A DNA stretch of 45,061 nucleotides from Lachnospiraceae bacterium (GTDB lineage: Bacteria; Bacillota; Clostridia; Lachnospirales; Lachnospiraceae), in contig JAFOND010000043.1 of assembly GCA_017418645.1 (NCBI GenBank), forward strand, positions 1-45,061, in the 5' to 3' direction. The notes beneath the pieces were generated by a model. That model did not search any database and was not told where the DNA came from. It saw only the letters and a list, made by a program, of their open reading frames with translations. The stretch's first letter is position 1; each line of letters begins with the position of its first letter. Positions 37,389 through 45,061 of the stretch are shown piece after piece. The translations under genes and the position numbers were made by a program.

Positions 37389-40300
37389 ATGAGTGAAGAA
37401 TTCAAGAATTTAACCGACCAGAAAAAACTGTTTAATGATGCCGAATCCGTTCAGCTTGAGCAAATGCCTGAAGAAATAGAAATGGAATATGAATATGACT
37501 ATAAAGAATCCCTTGAACCAATGCAGCGGATGTTTGAGCGTTCCGAAGAAGAAAACCGTAAATACTGGGTCCGTATGGATGCAGAGAAAGATGTAAAAAA
37601 ATTTGTCGGGGAAAAGGAGAAGGAAAGGCAAAAGACCGAAAAGGAGCGCATGCTAAAAGAGCATCAGGAAGTGGAATGGATGTATAAGCCGGTTGAGCCG
37701 GATGTTCTTTATGATAAATATCAGGAAAGTTACGGGAAACTCAATAAGAATAAAACACTTTCGAAGTCTCAAAAATCAAAACGTGCCAAGAGTTTTGACA
37801 AGAAACAGAAAAATATGCAAAACCTTGAAAGCGAGCTTTTAAAAACAGAAATCAGCAAGGAAAATGCATTGACGAATCTTGTTACGGATGCGAGAAAGAA
37901 AAGCAAGCGCTCTTTTGCTCGCGTTGAAGCCGAAAACTCAGATTTTGCGGATCTGGTAACGGATTTTGTTTCATATGCAAGTTTGTCCGGAAAAGAAGAG
38001 CTTAAAAGTAAAGCAAAAGATAACGCGTATAATGCAATGGCAGGCAATGAGCCCGGCGCGATCACACTTTACTTGCGTAACGAGATAGCTGAAACAGACA
38101 TATCCGAATTTGCTTATAAAACGGATGAAGAATTTACAAATAATCTTAGTCTTAAGATCACTAAACTTCGTGCACTTACAAAGGTAGAACCTATTTTTAA
38201 CAAGTTGATCAGTGAGGGATGGAAGGCAAATCTTGGGGAAGGAAAAGCATTAAAAATCCGTGCCAACCTGGAGATGCTTAAGATCATAAGGGAAGATTAT
38301 GAAAATCGTATCCGACTCATGAAGAACCCAAACTATGTTCTCCTTACGGAAAATGATCTTGAGAGTAAATCAATAAAGAGTTTAAGACAGATAAACGGAG
38401 AAAAGGGAAACGAAAAGCTTGCCGAATTTTGCAATGCTTATGCTAATCTTAAGGAAAACAAACTCTTCGGAAAAGGGGTGGATCCCGAGAAGTTTAAAAA
38501 GAAAATTCAATCCGAGACTGAAAAAGAAGAACACACGGAAACAATGACGTTTTATAAGGAAACAAGTAAAGCTGTAAAAGAGTATGCAAAGAAAAACGGT
38601 TACAAGCTTGATAATGAGGACGATCTTACAGGAGCTTTGTATGCATATTATGGGGAGAAATACGGAAGTATAAGAGGGGCGGACGTTGCCAGCGAAGACC
38701 TTTATAACTATATTTCCAAAGATTCCAGAGAGGGAACAAAGGCATACAAAAAAAGTGAGGATAAAGAACTTGCAAAATTTGCAAAATGTATGTTTCGGGT
38801 TGTCAATATGTACCAGGCCGGTCGGAATAACTTAATGGGCGATGAAAGAGATGAAGCTACAAAAATGGCGGTCGCAAAGGAGCAGGGAAAAGAATATAAG
38901 GCACCGTCCCACACAGAGACCACCCAGAACAAGAGGATTGTCTTTGATAATATCGATATCTGCCGGGGATACAGGGAATTTGAGGAAAAACAGGTACATG
39001 AAAGGGATCTTAAACTTTACCATGGAAAGTTTGAAGGTAAGGTATGGACAGCCATGTTTAATACCGATAAGACTAGAAATGTCCCGTTGCACACACAGAC
39101 TTTCCAGGAAATCGGAAAGAATGTGATCCTTAAAGATTTCGAAAATTTAAAGGACGAAAAGTTCCGCCCGGACGCTATGGGCGCCGAAAGGGTTAAAAAC
39201 TATAAGAAATTTATGGACGGCGGAAAACAGGAGGATATGGAAAAGGCTGCCGTAAAAGATGTTGATAATCTTATTGCAAATATTGTTTTCGACAATGTTG
39301 TTAACGGAGACAGTGAAGACTATAATGATGAAATCTTCGGGCTTACCAAAACTTTGATGCAAGAGAAATATCGTACGGAAATGAGGGGCTTGGGAAAGGA
39401 TACAGAGGATTTTTATAAAACTAAGGTTTCGGAAGCCACGGACGTTTATGTTCCCCTTCTTCGTAAATTAAAGGCGCTTGATACTGCAAGGAGAATCTGC
39501 AGAGACATGGGAGATGCCGGCGGACAGATGATGGAAGGCGTCAGTTTTAATCCATACGAAACGGAGCACCTTTTGGGGCACGAACATGCTAAAAATAAGG
39601 CAGCTGCCAGTAAAAAAGCAGCCGAAAAAGACAGTAAATACAAGAAAGTTCTTTTGGATCGTATAGATGCCATGGAACAGGAACTGTTGCAAAAACGACA
39701 GGAATTTATTGATTCCGACCGAAAATATGTTATGAGACAACAGCTTGAGGAACGCGCAACGGTGAAGGACAATCTTACGGAATTTTCAAGAACCATTCCG
39801 GAAGTCAATGAAGCGATAAAGAAAAGGATAGTTGATCCGCGTGTGATAAGAGCTTTCGGATATACATTTAAGGCCGATAGAAAAGGTTTGCCTATTACAA
39901 AAGAGGATTACCGGAACAGAGATAAAAGTGAGGCATTCTTTAAGGATTATGCAAGTAAAGATCTTGAAAGAATGAGACCTCATCTTGACAGGATCACGAA
40001 AGAACTCAGTGAAAAGGAAATAACACCGGCGATGCTTACTCCCGAGTATATGACGGAACATATGGCAGAGCTCAAGAATTTTTGCGACCAACTGACATAT
40101 TACGATGAACTGATGAAAGATGAAGCATATAAAGAATACTTTGAAAATGAAGATATGGAATTCATTGATACTCATATAAGGGATCTTTATGCTCCGTTAT
40201 CCGGTTATTTAACCTTTTTTGCCGGAACAAAAGGTGTGGGTCTCAACACGGATGGAAAAGATATTGATATATCGGTTGTCAGACAGTCGGAAGAGAATCT

Positions 40301-40391
40301 TCCTGTTGTAAAAGAAATGCTTTTAAAAGCATTGGAGGAAAGAAAAACGGGTAAGAAAAAACAGAAGAAAGAAGAGAAGAAAGAGGAATGA
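37389..40391 (+). CDS. 1000-residue charged helical protein of unknown family, copy 2
   Basis: Related to the protein at 33562 through KTLSKSQKSKRAKSF (122-136), FAYKTDEEFT and DYENRIRLMKNPNYVLL (303-319), followed again by FGKG. It begins with an acidic stretch (about 23-56) and ends in a Lys/Glu-only tail. No signal peptide, membrane segment or known domain is seen. The C-terminal part includes a helical region near 730-800 with many Lys and Gln. GGAGG lies 10 bases upstream. Its stop is one base before the subtilisin ATG, which ties that protease to this system. Confidence 0.85.
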   Translation: MSEEFKNLTDQKKLFNDAESVQLEQMPEEIEMEYEYDYKESLEPMQRMFERSEEENRKYWVRMDAEKDVKKFVGEKEKERQKTEKERMLKEHQEVEWMYKPVEPDVLYDKYQESYGKLNKNKTLSKSQKSKRAKSFDKKQKNMQNLESELLKTEISKENALTNLVTDARKKSKRSFARVEAENSDFADLVTDFVSYASLSGKEELKSKAKDNAYNAMAGNEPGAITLYLRNEIAETDISEFAYKTDEEFTNNLSLKITKLRALTKVEPIFNKLISEGWKANLGEGKALKIRANLEMLKIIREDYENRIRLMKNPNYVLLTENDLESKSIKSLRQINGEKGNEKLAEFCNAYANLKENKLFGKGVDPEKFKKKIQSETEKEEHTETMTFYKETSKAVKEYAKKNGYKLDNEDDLTGALYAYYGEKYGSIRGADVASEDLYNYISKDSREGTKAYKKSEDKELAKFAKCMFRVVNMYQAGRNNLMGDERDEATKMAVAKEQGKEYKAPSHTETTQNKRIVFDNIDICRGYREFEEKQVHERDLKLYHGKFEGKVWTAMFNTDKTRNVPLHTQTFQEIGKNVILKDFENLKDEKFRPDAMGAERVKNYKKFMDGGKQEDMEKAAVKDVDNLIANIVFDNVVNGDSEDYNDEIFGLTKTLMQEKYRTEMRGLGKDTEDFYKTKVSEATDVYVPLLRKLKALDTARRICRDMGDAGGQMMEGVSFNPYETEHLLGHEHAKNKAAASKKAAEKDSKYKKVLLDRIDAMEQELLQKRQEFIDSDRKYVMRQQLEERATVKDNLTEFSRTIPEVNEAIKKRIVDPRVIRAFGYTFKADRKGLPITKEDYRNRDKSEAFFKDYASKDLERMRPHLDRITKELSEKEITPAMLTPEYMTEHMAELKNFCDQLTYYDELMKDEAYKEYFENEDMEFIDTHIRDLYAPLSGYLTFFAGTKGVGLNTDGKDIDISVVRQSEENLPVVKEMLLKALEERKTGKKKQKKEEKKEE

Positions 40392-40392
40392 T

Positions 40393-42810
40393 ATGAAGAA
40401 AAGATATTATAAATCCTTAACAATCATACTTTCTGCGGCGCTTATCCTTTCCGGGATTCTGGTTCCGGGGAATGTTGCAAAGGCCGGACGGAGCAATAAT
40501 ACCGCGGGCGTTTCTACATTTGCGAAAGATCTTTCGGAACTTATTAAGGAAAACCCGATACAGTCTTCTGCAACGGCGGATGCCACGGGATATTATTCCG
40601 CGCGTCTTGTGGTAAAGGGAACGGACAGCGGAATGGACTTTTCGGAGTATGATCCGAAAGCCGTTCTTGAAAGCGACGATAAGGTTTATATTCTTCAGTT
40701 TGATACTCCCGCAAAGGCAAAGAGCGCCTGCGACGATCTTTCGGAACGCTATGACATCGAATGGGCGGAGCCGGATACTCTTCTTGCATCAAATATGGGA
40801 ACCGATGAAGACATAGTTTTGCGGGAGGAATATAAAAGGTCGTATAACTCCCTTTCCTGGGGCGTGGATGAGATGGAAGTTGATACCTATGCAGCGACCG
40901 TGGGCTCCGGAAGTCTTACCGTTGCCGTTATCGACACCGGTGTGTCATCACACCCGTTCTTAAGCGGCCGCCTTGTTTCCGGATACGATTTTGTAGGTAA
41001 CGATTCGGATCCTTCCGATGAGCATTATCACGGAACCCATGTGGCGGGAACCGTTGTTGACTGTACGCCTAATCTTAATGTTAAGATCATGCCTGTCCGG
41101 GTTCTCGATGCAAGCGGAAACGGATATACATCCGTTATCGCAAACGGAATAAAGTATGCTGCGGATAACGGAGCTTCAGTCATAAACTTAAGCCTCGGAG
41201 GCGGTCACAGTGACTATACGGATCAGTGTATCAAATATGCGATCAATAAAGGCGTTACGGTTGTATGCGCTGCGGGAAACAACGGAAGCAGTACATCATC
41301 CTTTTGCCCCGCGCATGTTACGGCTGCGGGAACAATAGTTGTCGCCGCCATAGACGACGATCTTCAGAGAGCATATTTTTCCAATTACGGAAGCAGCGTG
41401 GATATTGCCGCACCGGGTGTCGGAATTCAAAGCTGTGTTCCGGGAGGAAACTATTCATACCTTGACGGAACCTCAATGGCTTCACCGCATATAGCGGGAG
41501 CGGCGGCAATGATAAAGCTGAAGAATCCGTCCTATACGCCTGCGCAGGTTGAGCAGGCGATAAAGTCCTGCGGATATGACCTCGGATCATCGGGGTATGA
41601 CCAGTATTACGGATACGGAATCCCTAAACTGTCGAAGCTGTTGGGCCAGACCGTTGATCCGGAACCGGTTGTTCCGGAACCGGAGCCCGAACCCGAGCCC
41701 GAGCCCGAACCGGAGCCCTGGAATCCTTGGCCGGACGAACCGGACGAACCCGATTATCCGGATCCGGTAATCCCTGAGCCGGATCCTGCAATACCGGACC
41801 CGGTGACGGATACCAGCGGTTTCAGATTTGTTGTCATAAACGGCGGTAATGCCGTAATAACAAGCTATAAAGGAAACGGCGGGGATATCTATATTCCCAA
41901 TATGCTTGGCGGATATCCCGTGAACCAGGTTGCCGCAGGAGCATTTACGGGGAACAATAATATTACATCGATAACCATAAACGGAACTCTGCTTATCGGA
42001 GAAAAGGCGTTCTCGAACTGTTCCGCGCTCCGTCAGATAACGGTAAACGGGATCGTAAACGGAATAGGGGATTACGGATTTTCGGATTGTAAGAACCTCA
42101 GTCTGTTTACGGTTTCGGGAATGGTTTTCGGAACGAAGTACGACGCTTTTTCGGGATGTAATGCATTAAGAAGCGCAGTGATATACGGAATGGTGGACGG
42201 CTCGGTTTTTGATGCTCTCCGTGCCTGCCCGGGAAATACGAATATCCAAAATTCCGGTTTATATGCAGCTACGGTATGGCCCATAAGCTATCCGAAATAC
42301 TATTATGACAATCCGGGTGATTCCGAACCGGAAGATCCGGATTTGGACGATCCTTCGGAAGAAGATCCGGAACAGACCGATACAACAGCGGATGTAACGG
42401 TATACAGACTTTACAACAGAAATTCCGGTGAACATTTTTATACCTGTTCTCTCGGCGAATGCAATTCCCTTGTTAATATCGGATGGGCTCATGAAGCAAA
42501 CGGGGATTACAAGACAATAAGCAAGAGCGACAAGAATGCTGTTCCGGTATACAGGATGTATAACAAAAACTCCGGACTTCATCATTATACGATAGACGGA
42601 AACGAAGTTAGGATGCTTAAAAAAGCAGGCTGGAAATATGAAGGAATATCCATGTATGCATACAACGCATCATCGGGGCTCGGCGTGCCCGTATACAGAG
42701 AGTATAATCCTAATGACGGAAATCATAACTATACTACGAACAGGGCGGAACACCTTTATAACGTAAGCATCGGATGGACGGATGAAAGCGTTGCCTGGAA
42801 CGGGATATGA
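40393..42810 (+). CDS. Secreted subtilisin-family (S8) protease with BspA-like and DUF5648 repeats
   Basis: 805 residues. A signal peptide is likely cleaved after AKA (31). An I9-like propeptide (about 68-133) precedes the S8 domain (about 160-415). The triad is Asp181 (VIDTGV), His213 (HGTHVAG) and Ser361 (GTSMASPH), with oxyanion Asn296. A Pro/Glu linker (422-470), BspA-type leucine-rich repeats (about 478-615) and three DUF5648-type repeats follow, with YRLYNRNSGEHFYT, YRMYNKNSGLHHYT and YREYNPNDGNHNYT. The tail modules probably bind surfaces. It is last in the operon, one base after giant copy 2, and is a candidate for processing exported products. No LPXTG anchor is present. Confidence 0.94.
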   Translation: MKKRYYKSLTIILSAALILSGILVPGNVAKAGRSNNTAGVSTFAKDLSELIKENPIQSSATADATGYYSARLVVKGTDSGMDFSEYDPKAVLESDDKVYILQFDTPAKAKSACDDLSERYDIEWAEPDTLLASNMGTDEDIVLREEYKRSYNSLSWGVDEMEVDTYAATVGSGSLTVAVIDTGVSSHPFLSGRLVSGYDFVGNDSDPSDEHYHGTHVAGTVVDCTPNLNVKIMPVRVLDASGNGYTSVIANGIKYAADNGASVINLSLGGGHSDYTDQCIKYAINKGVTVVCAAGNNGSSTSSFCPAHVTAAGTIVVAAIDDDLQRAYFSNYGSSVDIAAPGVGIQSCVPGGNYSYLDGTSMASPHIAGAAAMIKLKNPSYTPAQVEQAIKSCGYDLGSSGYDQYYGYGIPKLSKLLGQTVDPEPVVPEPEPEPEPEPEPEPWNPWPDEPDEPDYPDPVIPEPDPAIPDPVTDTSGFRFVVINGGNAVITSYKGNGGDIYIPNMLGGYPVNQVAAGAFTGNNNITSITINGTLLIGEKAFSNCSALRQITVNGIVNGIGDYGFSDCKNLSLFTVSGMVFGTKYDAFSGCNALRSAVIYGMVDGSVFDALRACPGNTNIQNSGLYAATVWPISYPKYYYDNPGDSEPEDPDLDDPSEEDPEQTDTTADVTVYRLYNRNSGEHFYTCSLGECNSLVNIGWAHEANGDYKTISKSDKNAVPVYRMYNKNSGLHHYTIDGNEVRMLKKAGWKYEGISMYAYNASSGLGVPVYREYNPNDGNHNYTTNRAEHLYNVSIGWTDESVAWNGI
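41662..41715 (+). repeat. Pro-Glu dipeptide repeat in the subtilisin linker
   Basis: Tandem CCCGAG/CCGGAA-type hexamers encode about nine Pro-Glu units (residues 424-441). Such a tract is extended and rigid, and its copy number may vary between strains. Confidence 0.85.
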
Positions 42811-42812
42811 GA

Positions 42813-43613
42813 TCACAGACTTTCGATGTATTTAATATACTTTTGAGGTAATTCAACCTCCGTGTATACATCCGCATATTCTTTCGGAGAGTAGTCAATA
42901 ACATAGTTTTGTATGAACTGTTTTTTATAGCCGTGGTCTTTTGCAAAGTCCACGGCTTTGTTATATGCAACCGCGGCAACGCTGTCGGACTTGAAGCGTC
43001 CGATAAGAAAGTCGCCGTTAAGATGTATTTTTGTCTCGTGTATCTCCATGCCGTTGATATCGATCTTTGTGACACCGTGATAACGGTTTATAACAATGAC
43101 ATTCTGATAACGATAGTCCGTGTCATCACCGTTTGCGAAGGTATAGTCCTTTCCGGAAACGCCGAAACTCTTTATACCGAAACGCTGAAGAATGGAATAC
43201 TGCATACCGTAATCGTTTACATAAAGGTGTCCCTGGCGTCTTAAGATCCGGTGGGAAGAGTAGTAAAAAAGATCGTCATTATCGAATTTAAGCTCCGTGT
43301 TCTTATCAAGAAAATATGAAAAATATCCGGTCCTTAAGTATATGGGAGTCTTTATATACATCTTATTGTCCCGGTGATTTAAGATCGTTATTATCTTGTC
43401 GTGGGAGAGCGGAGTCTTAAGATTATGGTAGTTGGTAAGATTTATCTTTTTTCCGGAGTCTTCATAGATCTTTTTAGCGTCAAGATATGCTTTCCCGGCC
43501 TCTTTTTCCGTATCAAAACTTCCGAGGGAAACATGCTTCCCCCGGTATGTTATTCCGGTTCTGTAATAGGTATCGCCGTTTTTCTTTTTTGCTTCAAAAA
43601 CTCCGGGTGTCAT
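42813..43613 (-). CDS. AP2/HNH-like DNA-binding protein
   Basis: 266 residues from the chosen ATG, which has GGAGAGGG about 4 bases upstream; the frame is open to 43655. Two AP2-like units are visible: near 12-50 (YYRTGITYRGKHVSLGSFD, then EAGKAYLDA) and near 185-235 (YHGVTKIDI, then FLIGRFKSDSVAAVAYNKA). Between them NGDDTDYRYQNVIVINR resembles the end of an HNH fold, but clear metal-binding histidines are not evident. AP2 plus HNH is typical of homing-endonuclease relatives. A regulator or domesticated endonuclease is possible. It converges on the subtilisin gene with a two-base gap. Confidence 0.65.
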   Translation of the reverse strand: MTPGVFEAKKKNGDTYYRTGITYRGKHVSLGSFDTEKEAGKAYLDAKKIYEDSGKKINLTNYHNLKTPLSHDKIITILNHRDNKMYIKTPIYLRTGYFSYFLDKNTELKFDNDDLFYYSSHRILRRQGHLYVNDYGMQYSILQRFGIKSFGVSGKDYTFANGDDTDYRYQNVIVINRYHGVTKIDINGMEIHETKIHLNGDFLIGRFKSDSVAAVAYNKAVDFAKDHGYKKQFIQNYVIDYSPKEYADVYTEVELPQKYIKYIESL

Positions 43614-43640
43614 AAAACCCTCTCCGATAATATTTTTACT

Positions 43641-43669
43641 GTAATATTCTACCAAAAAGATCGTGTCAA
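43641..43669 (-). promoter_or_regulatory. Sigma-A promoter for the AP2/HNH-like gene
   Basis: On the minus strand TTGACA (43664-43669), a 17-base spacer and TATTAC (43641-43646), 28 bases before the ATG. The -35 overlaps the foot of the adjacent hairpin. Confidence 0.7.
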
Positions 43670-43705
43670 AAAAAGCGTGTATTATAAAAACGAACGCTTT
43701 TTTTT
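43668..43705 (+). terminator. Possible terminator hairpin
   Basis: AAAAAAAGCGT and ACGCTTTTTTT form an 11-bp stem with a 15-base loop, ending in eight T on the plus strand. Only three G-C pairs support it. It is the first terminator-like structure met by plus-strand transcripts leaving the subtilisin gene. Confidence 0.45.
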
Positions 43706-43740
43706 GAAAGCCATATCTGTTAGAATAATTCGCAATGAAG

Positions 43741-43790
43741 CCTTCCCCCCTTGAGGGGAAGGGGGACCGCGTAGCGGTGGATGAGGTGTA
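43741..43790. repeat. Double-hairpin intergenic repeat (REP/MITE-like)
   Basis: CCTTCCCC and GGGGAAGG form one stem (43741-43762) and ACCGC/GCGGT a second (43766-43778), followed by GGATGAGGTGTAA. I recall very similar C-rich double hairpins scattered between genes in many gut Firmicutes. Only one copy was noticed in this window. It lies just upstream of thrC. Confidence 0.7.
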
Positions 43791-43812
43791 ATACTAACTA
43801 AGGAGAAGAAAA

Positions 43813-45061
43813 ATGGAATTAAACTACGTCAGCACAAGAAACAAAAATATAAAGCTTACGGCTTCACAGGCCATTCTTCAGGGCCTTTCCGAAGACGGCG
43901 GACTCTTTGTTCCTACATATATCCCAAAGCTTGAAAAGAGCCTTGATGAGCTTTCAAAGATGTCCTATAAGGAAGTTGCATACGAAGTAATGAAACTCTT
44001 TATCACGGACTTTACGGAAGAAGAATTAAAGGGCTGCATAGAAAGGGCATATGACGGCAAATTTGACACAACGGACATCGCTCCCTTAAAGGAAGCGGAC
44101 GGAGCCGAGTATATCGAACTTTTCCACGGCGCCACCATCGCCTTTAAGGATATGGCGCTTTCAATCCTTCCGCATCTTATGACGGTATCCGCAAAGAAAA
44201 ACGATATAAAAGAGGAGATCGTTATCCTTACGGCCACAAGCGGTGATACGGGAAAAGCAGCGCTTGCGGGATTTGCCGATGTTCCGGGAACAAGGATCGT
44301 TGTATTCTATCCGAAGGACGGCGTTTCCGAGATCCAGAAACTTCAGATGGTAACGCAGAAGGGAGACAACACAAAGGTTGTTGCGATCCACGGAAACTTC
44401 GACGAAGCCCAGACAGGCGTCAAGAATATGTTTAACGATGCCGCGCTTAAGGATGAACTTAAGGAAAAAGGATTCCGTTTCTCATCCGCAAACTCCATAA
44501 ACATCGGACGCCTTGTGCCTCAGATCGTATATTATGTAAATTCATATGTTAAGCTTCTTGCAGGCGGAAAGATAAAGGACGGAGAAAAGATAAACATCTG
44601 CGTTCCCACGGGTAACTTCGGAAACATCCTTGCAGCGTATTACGCATCCCTTATGGGACTTCCCGTAAACAAGCTTATATGCGCATCAAACGAGAACAAA
44701 GTCCTCTTTGATTTCTTCGGAACGGGAACATATGACAAGAACAGAGACTTTATCTTAACAAGCTCACCCTCCATGGATATCCTTATATCATCAAACCTCG
44801 AGAGGCTTATATTCCGCCTTACGGGAGAGGATGCTAAGAAGAATGCCTCATTTATGAAGGCTCTTTCCGAAAGCGGAAAGTATGAAATAACAGATGATAT
44901 GAGAAAAGAACTTTCGGCATTTTACGGCGGTTTTGCAACGGAAGAGGAGACCGCGGAAGAGATAAAGACTGTTTATGAAAAGGCCGGATACATAATCGAT
45001 ACGCATACTGCAGTTGCATCCAGGGTATACAGAAAATACAAAGAAGAAACGGGAGATAACA
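43813..45061 (+). CDS. thrC: Threonine synthase (3' end beyond window)
   Basis: Converts O-phosphohomoserine to threonine with PLP. 416 codons are present and the frame is still open at the window end, so the C-terminus is missing. The opening MELNYVSTRNKNIKL, the PLP lysine (Lys112) in HGATIAFKDMALS, ATSGDTGKAAL and PTGNFGNILAAYYA are typical of the longer ThrC type. AAGGAG lies 8 bases before the ATG. No clear promoter or leader is seen between it and the double-hairpin repeat. Confidence 0.96.
   Translation, partial: MELNYVSTRNKNIKLTASQAILQGLSEDGGLFVPTYIPKLEKSLDELSKMSYKEVAYEVMKLFITDFTEEELKGCIERAYDGKFDTTDIAPLKEADGAEYIELFHGATIAFKDMALSILPHLMTVSAKKNDIKEEIVILTATSGDTGKAALAGFADVPGTRIVVFYPKDGVSEIQKLQMVTQKGDNTKVVAIHGNFDEAQTGVKNMFNDAALKDELKEKGFRFSSANSINIGRLVPQIVYYVNSYVKLLAGGKIKDGEKINICVPTGNFGNILAAYYASLMGLPVNKLICASNENKVLFDFFGTGTYDKNRDFILTSSPSMDILISSNLERLIFRLTGEDAKKNASFMKALSESGKYEITDDMRKELSAFYGGFATEEETAEEIKTVYEKAGYIIDTHTAVASRVYRKYKEETGDN

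Noticed and set aside
33562..40391. Giant proteins as classic polymorphic (LXG/WXG or RHS) toxins
   Set aside because: No LXG/WXG start, RHS repeats, pretoxin motif or recognisable C-terminal nuclease, and no obvious small immunity gene follows either one.

Overview
The window looks like a chromosomal segment of a Gram-positive anaerobe of the Clostridia, most probably a rumen or gut Lachnospiraceae (Butyrivibrio-like). The evidence is the gene order ispA-dxs-tlyA-nadK-recN, a PolC-type polymerase paralogue, QueH, DUF5688 and DUF975 proteins, a GH5 endoglucanase lipoprotein, AgrC/AgrA-type signalling, strong GGAGG ribosome sites and consensus sigma-A promoters. The genus is inferred, not proven.

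Bases 1-7.9 kb: isoprenoid and NAD genes (ispA, dxs, tlyA, nadK), recN, and an unusual polymerase-dead PolC paralogue interrupted by an in-frame TAA. Bases 7.9-10.4 kb: a small acidic protein, a DUF975 membrane protein, a convergent DUF5688 gene and a tRNA-Gly/tRNA-Thr pair whose promoter shares its -35 box with a divergent promoter. Bases 10.4-16.9 kb: a DUF815 ATPase, a membrane-anchored unknown, a zinc-ribbon/HTH protein coupled to a GH5 endoglucanase, a small membrane protein, queH and argH. Bases 16.9-26.2 kb: asd, an ATPase-like protein with a degenerate P-loop, topB, a hexapeptide-repeat protein, mscL, and branched-chain amino acid genes (ilvN, ilvC, leuC, leuD). ilvC carries a single in-frame TAA.

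Bases 26.2-42.8 kb form the most unusual region. A GHKL histidine kinase and LytTR response regulator are transcribed leftward. Between their promoter and a divergent TATAAT promoter lie two identical 13-bp repeats spaced 21 bp start to start, as expected for LytTR operators. The divergent promoter leads a 10-gene, 14.4-kb tightly packed operon: a LURP-one/Tubby-like protein, a membrane-anchored thioredoxin-like protein, a 47-residue CXXC miniprotein, a NapH-like polyferredoxin, a membrane-anchored clostripain-family peptidase with a Tyr/Asp/Cys-rich tail, two tandem pairs of [GNAT acetyltransferase + ~1000-residue charged protein of unknown family], and a secreted subtilisin with BspA-like and DUF5648 repeats. 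The two pairs are diverged duplicates. I infer a signal-controlled system in which GNAT enzymes modify, and secreted proteases may process, two giant substrate proteins, while a thiol-redox module supports the exported cysteine-containing proteins. No described system with this content is known to me.

Bases 42.8-45.06 kb: a convergent AP2/HNH-like gene, a double-hairpin repeat of a type common in gut Firmicutes, and thrC running off the end. No rRNA, CRISPR array, IS transposase or recognisable riboswitch was seen, and no gene-free stretch exceeds 300 bases.
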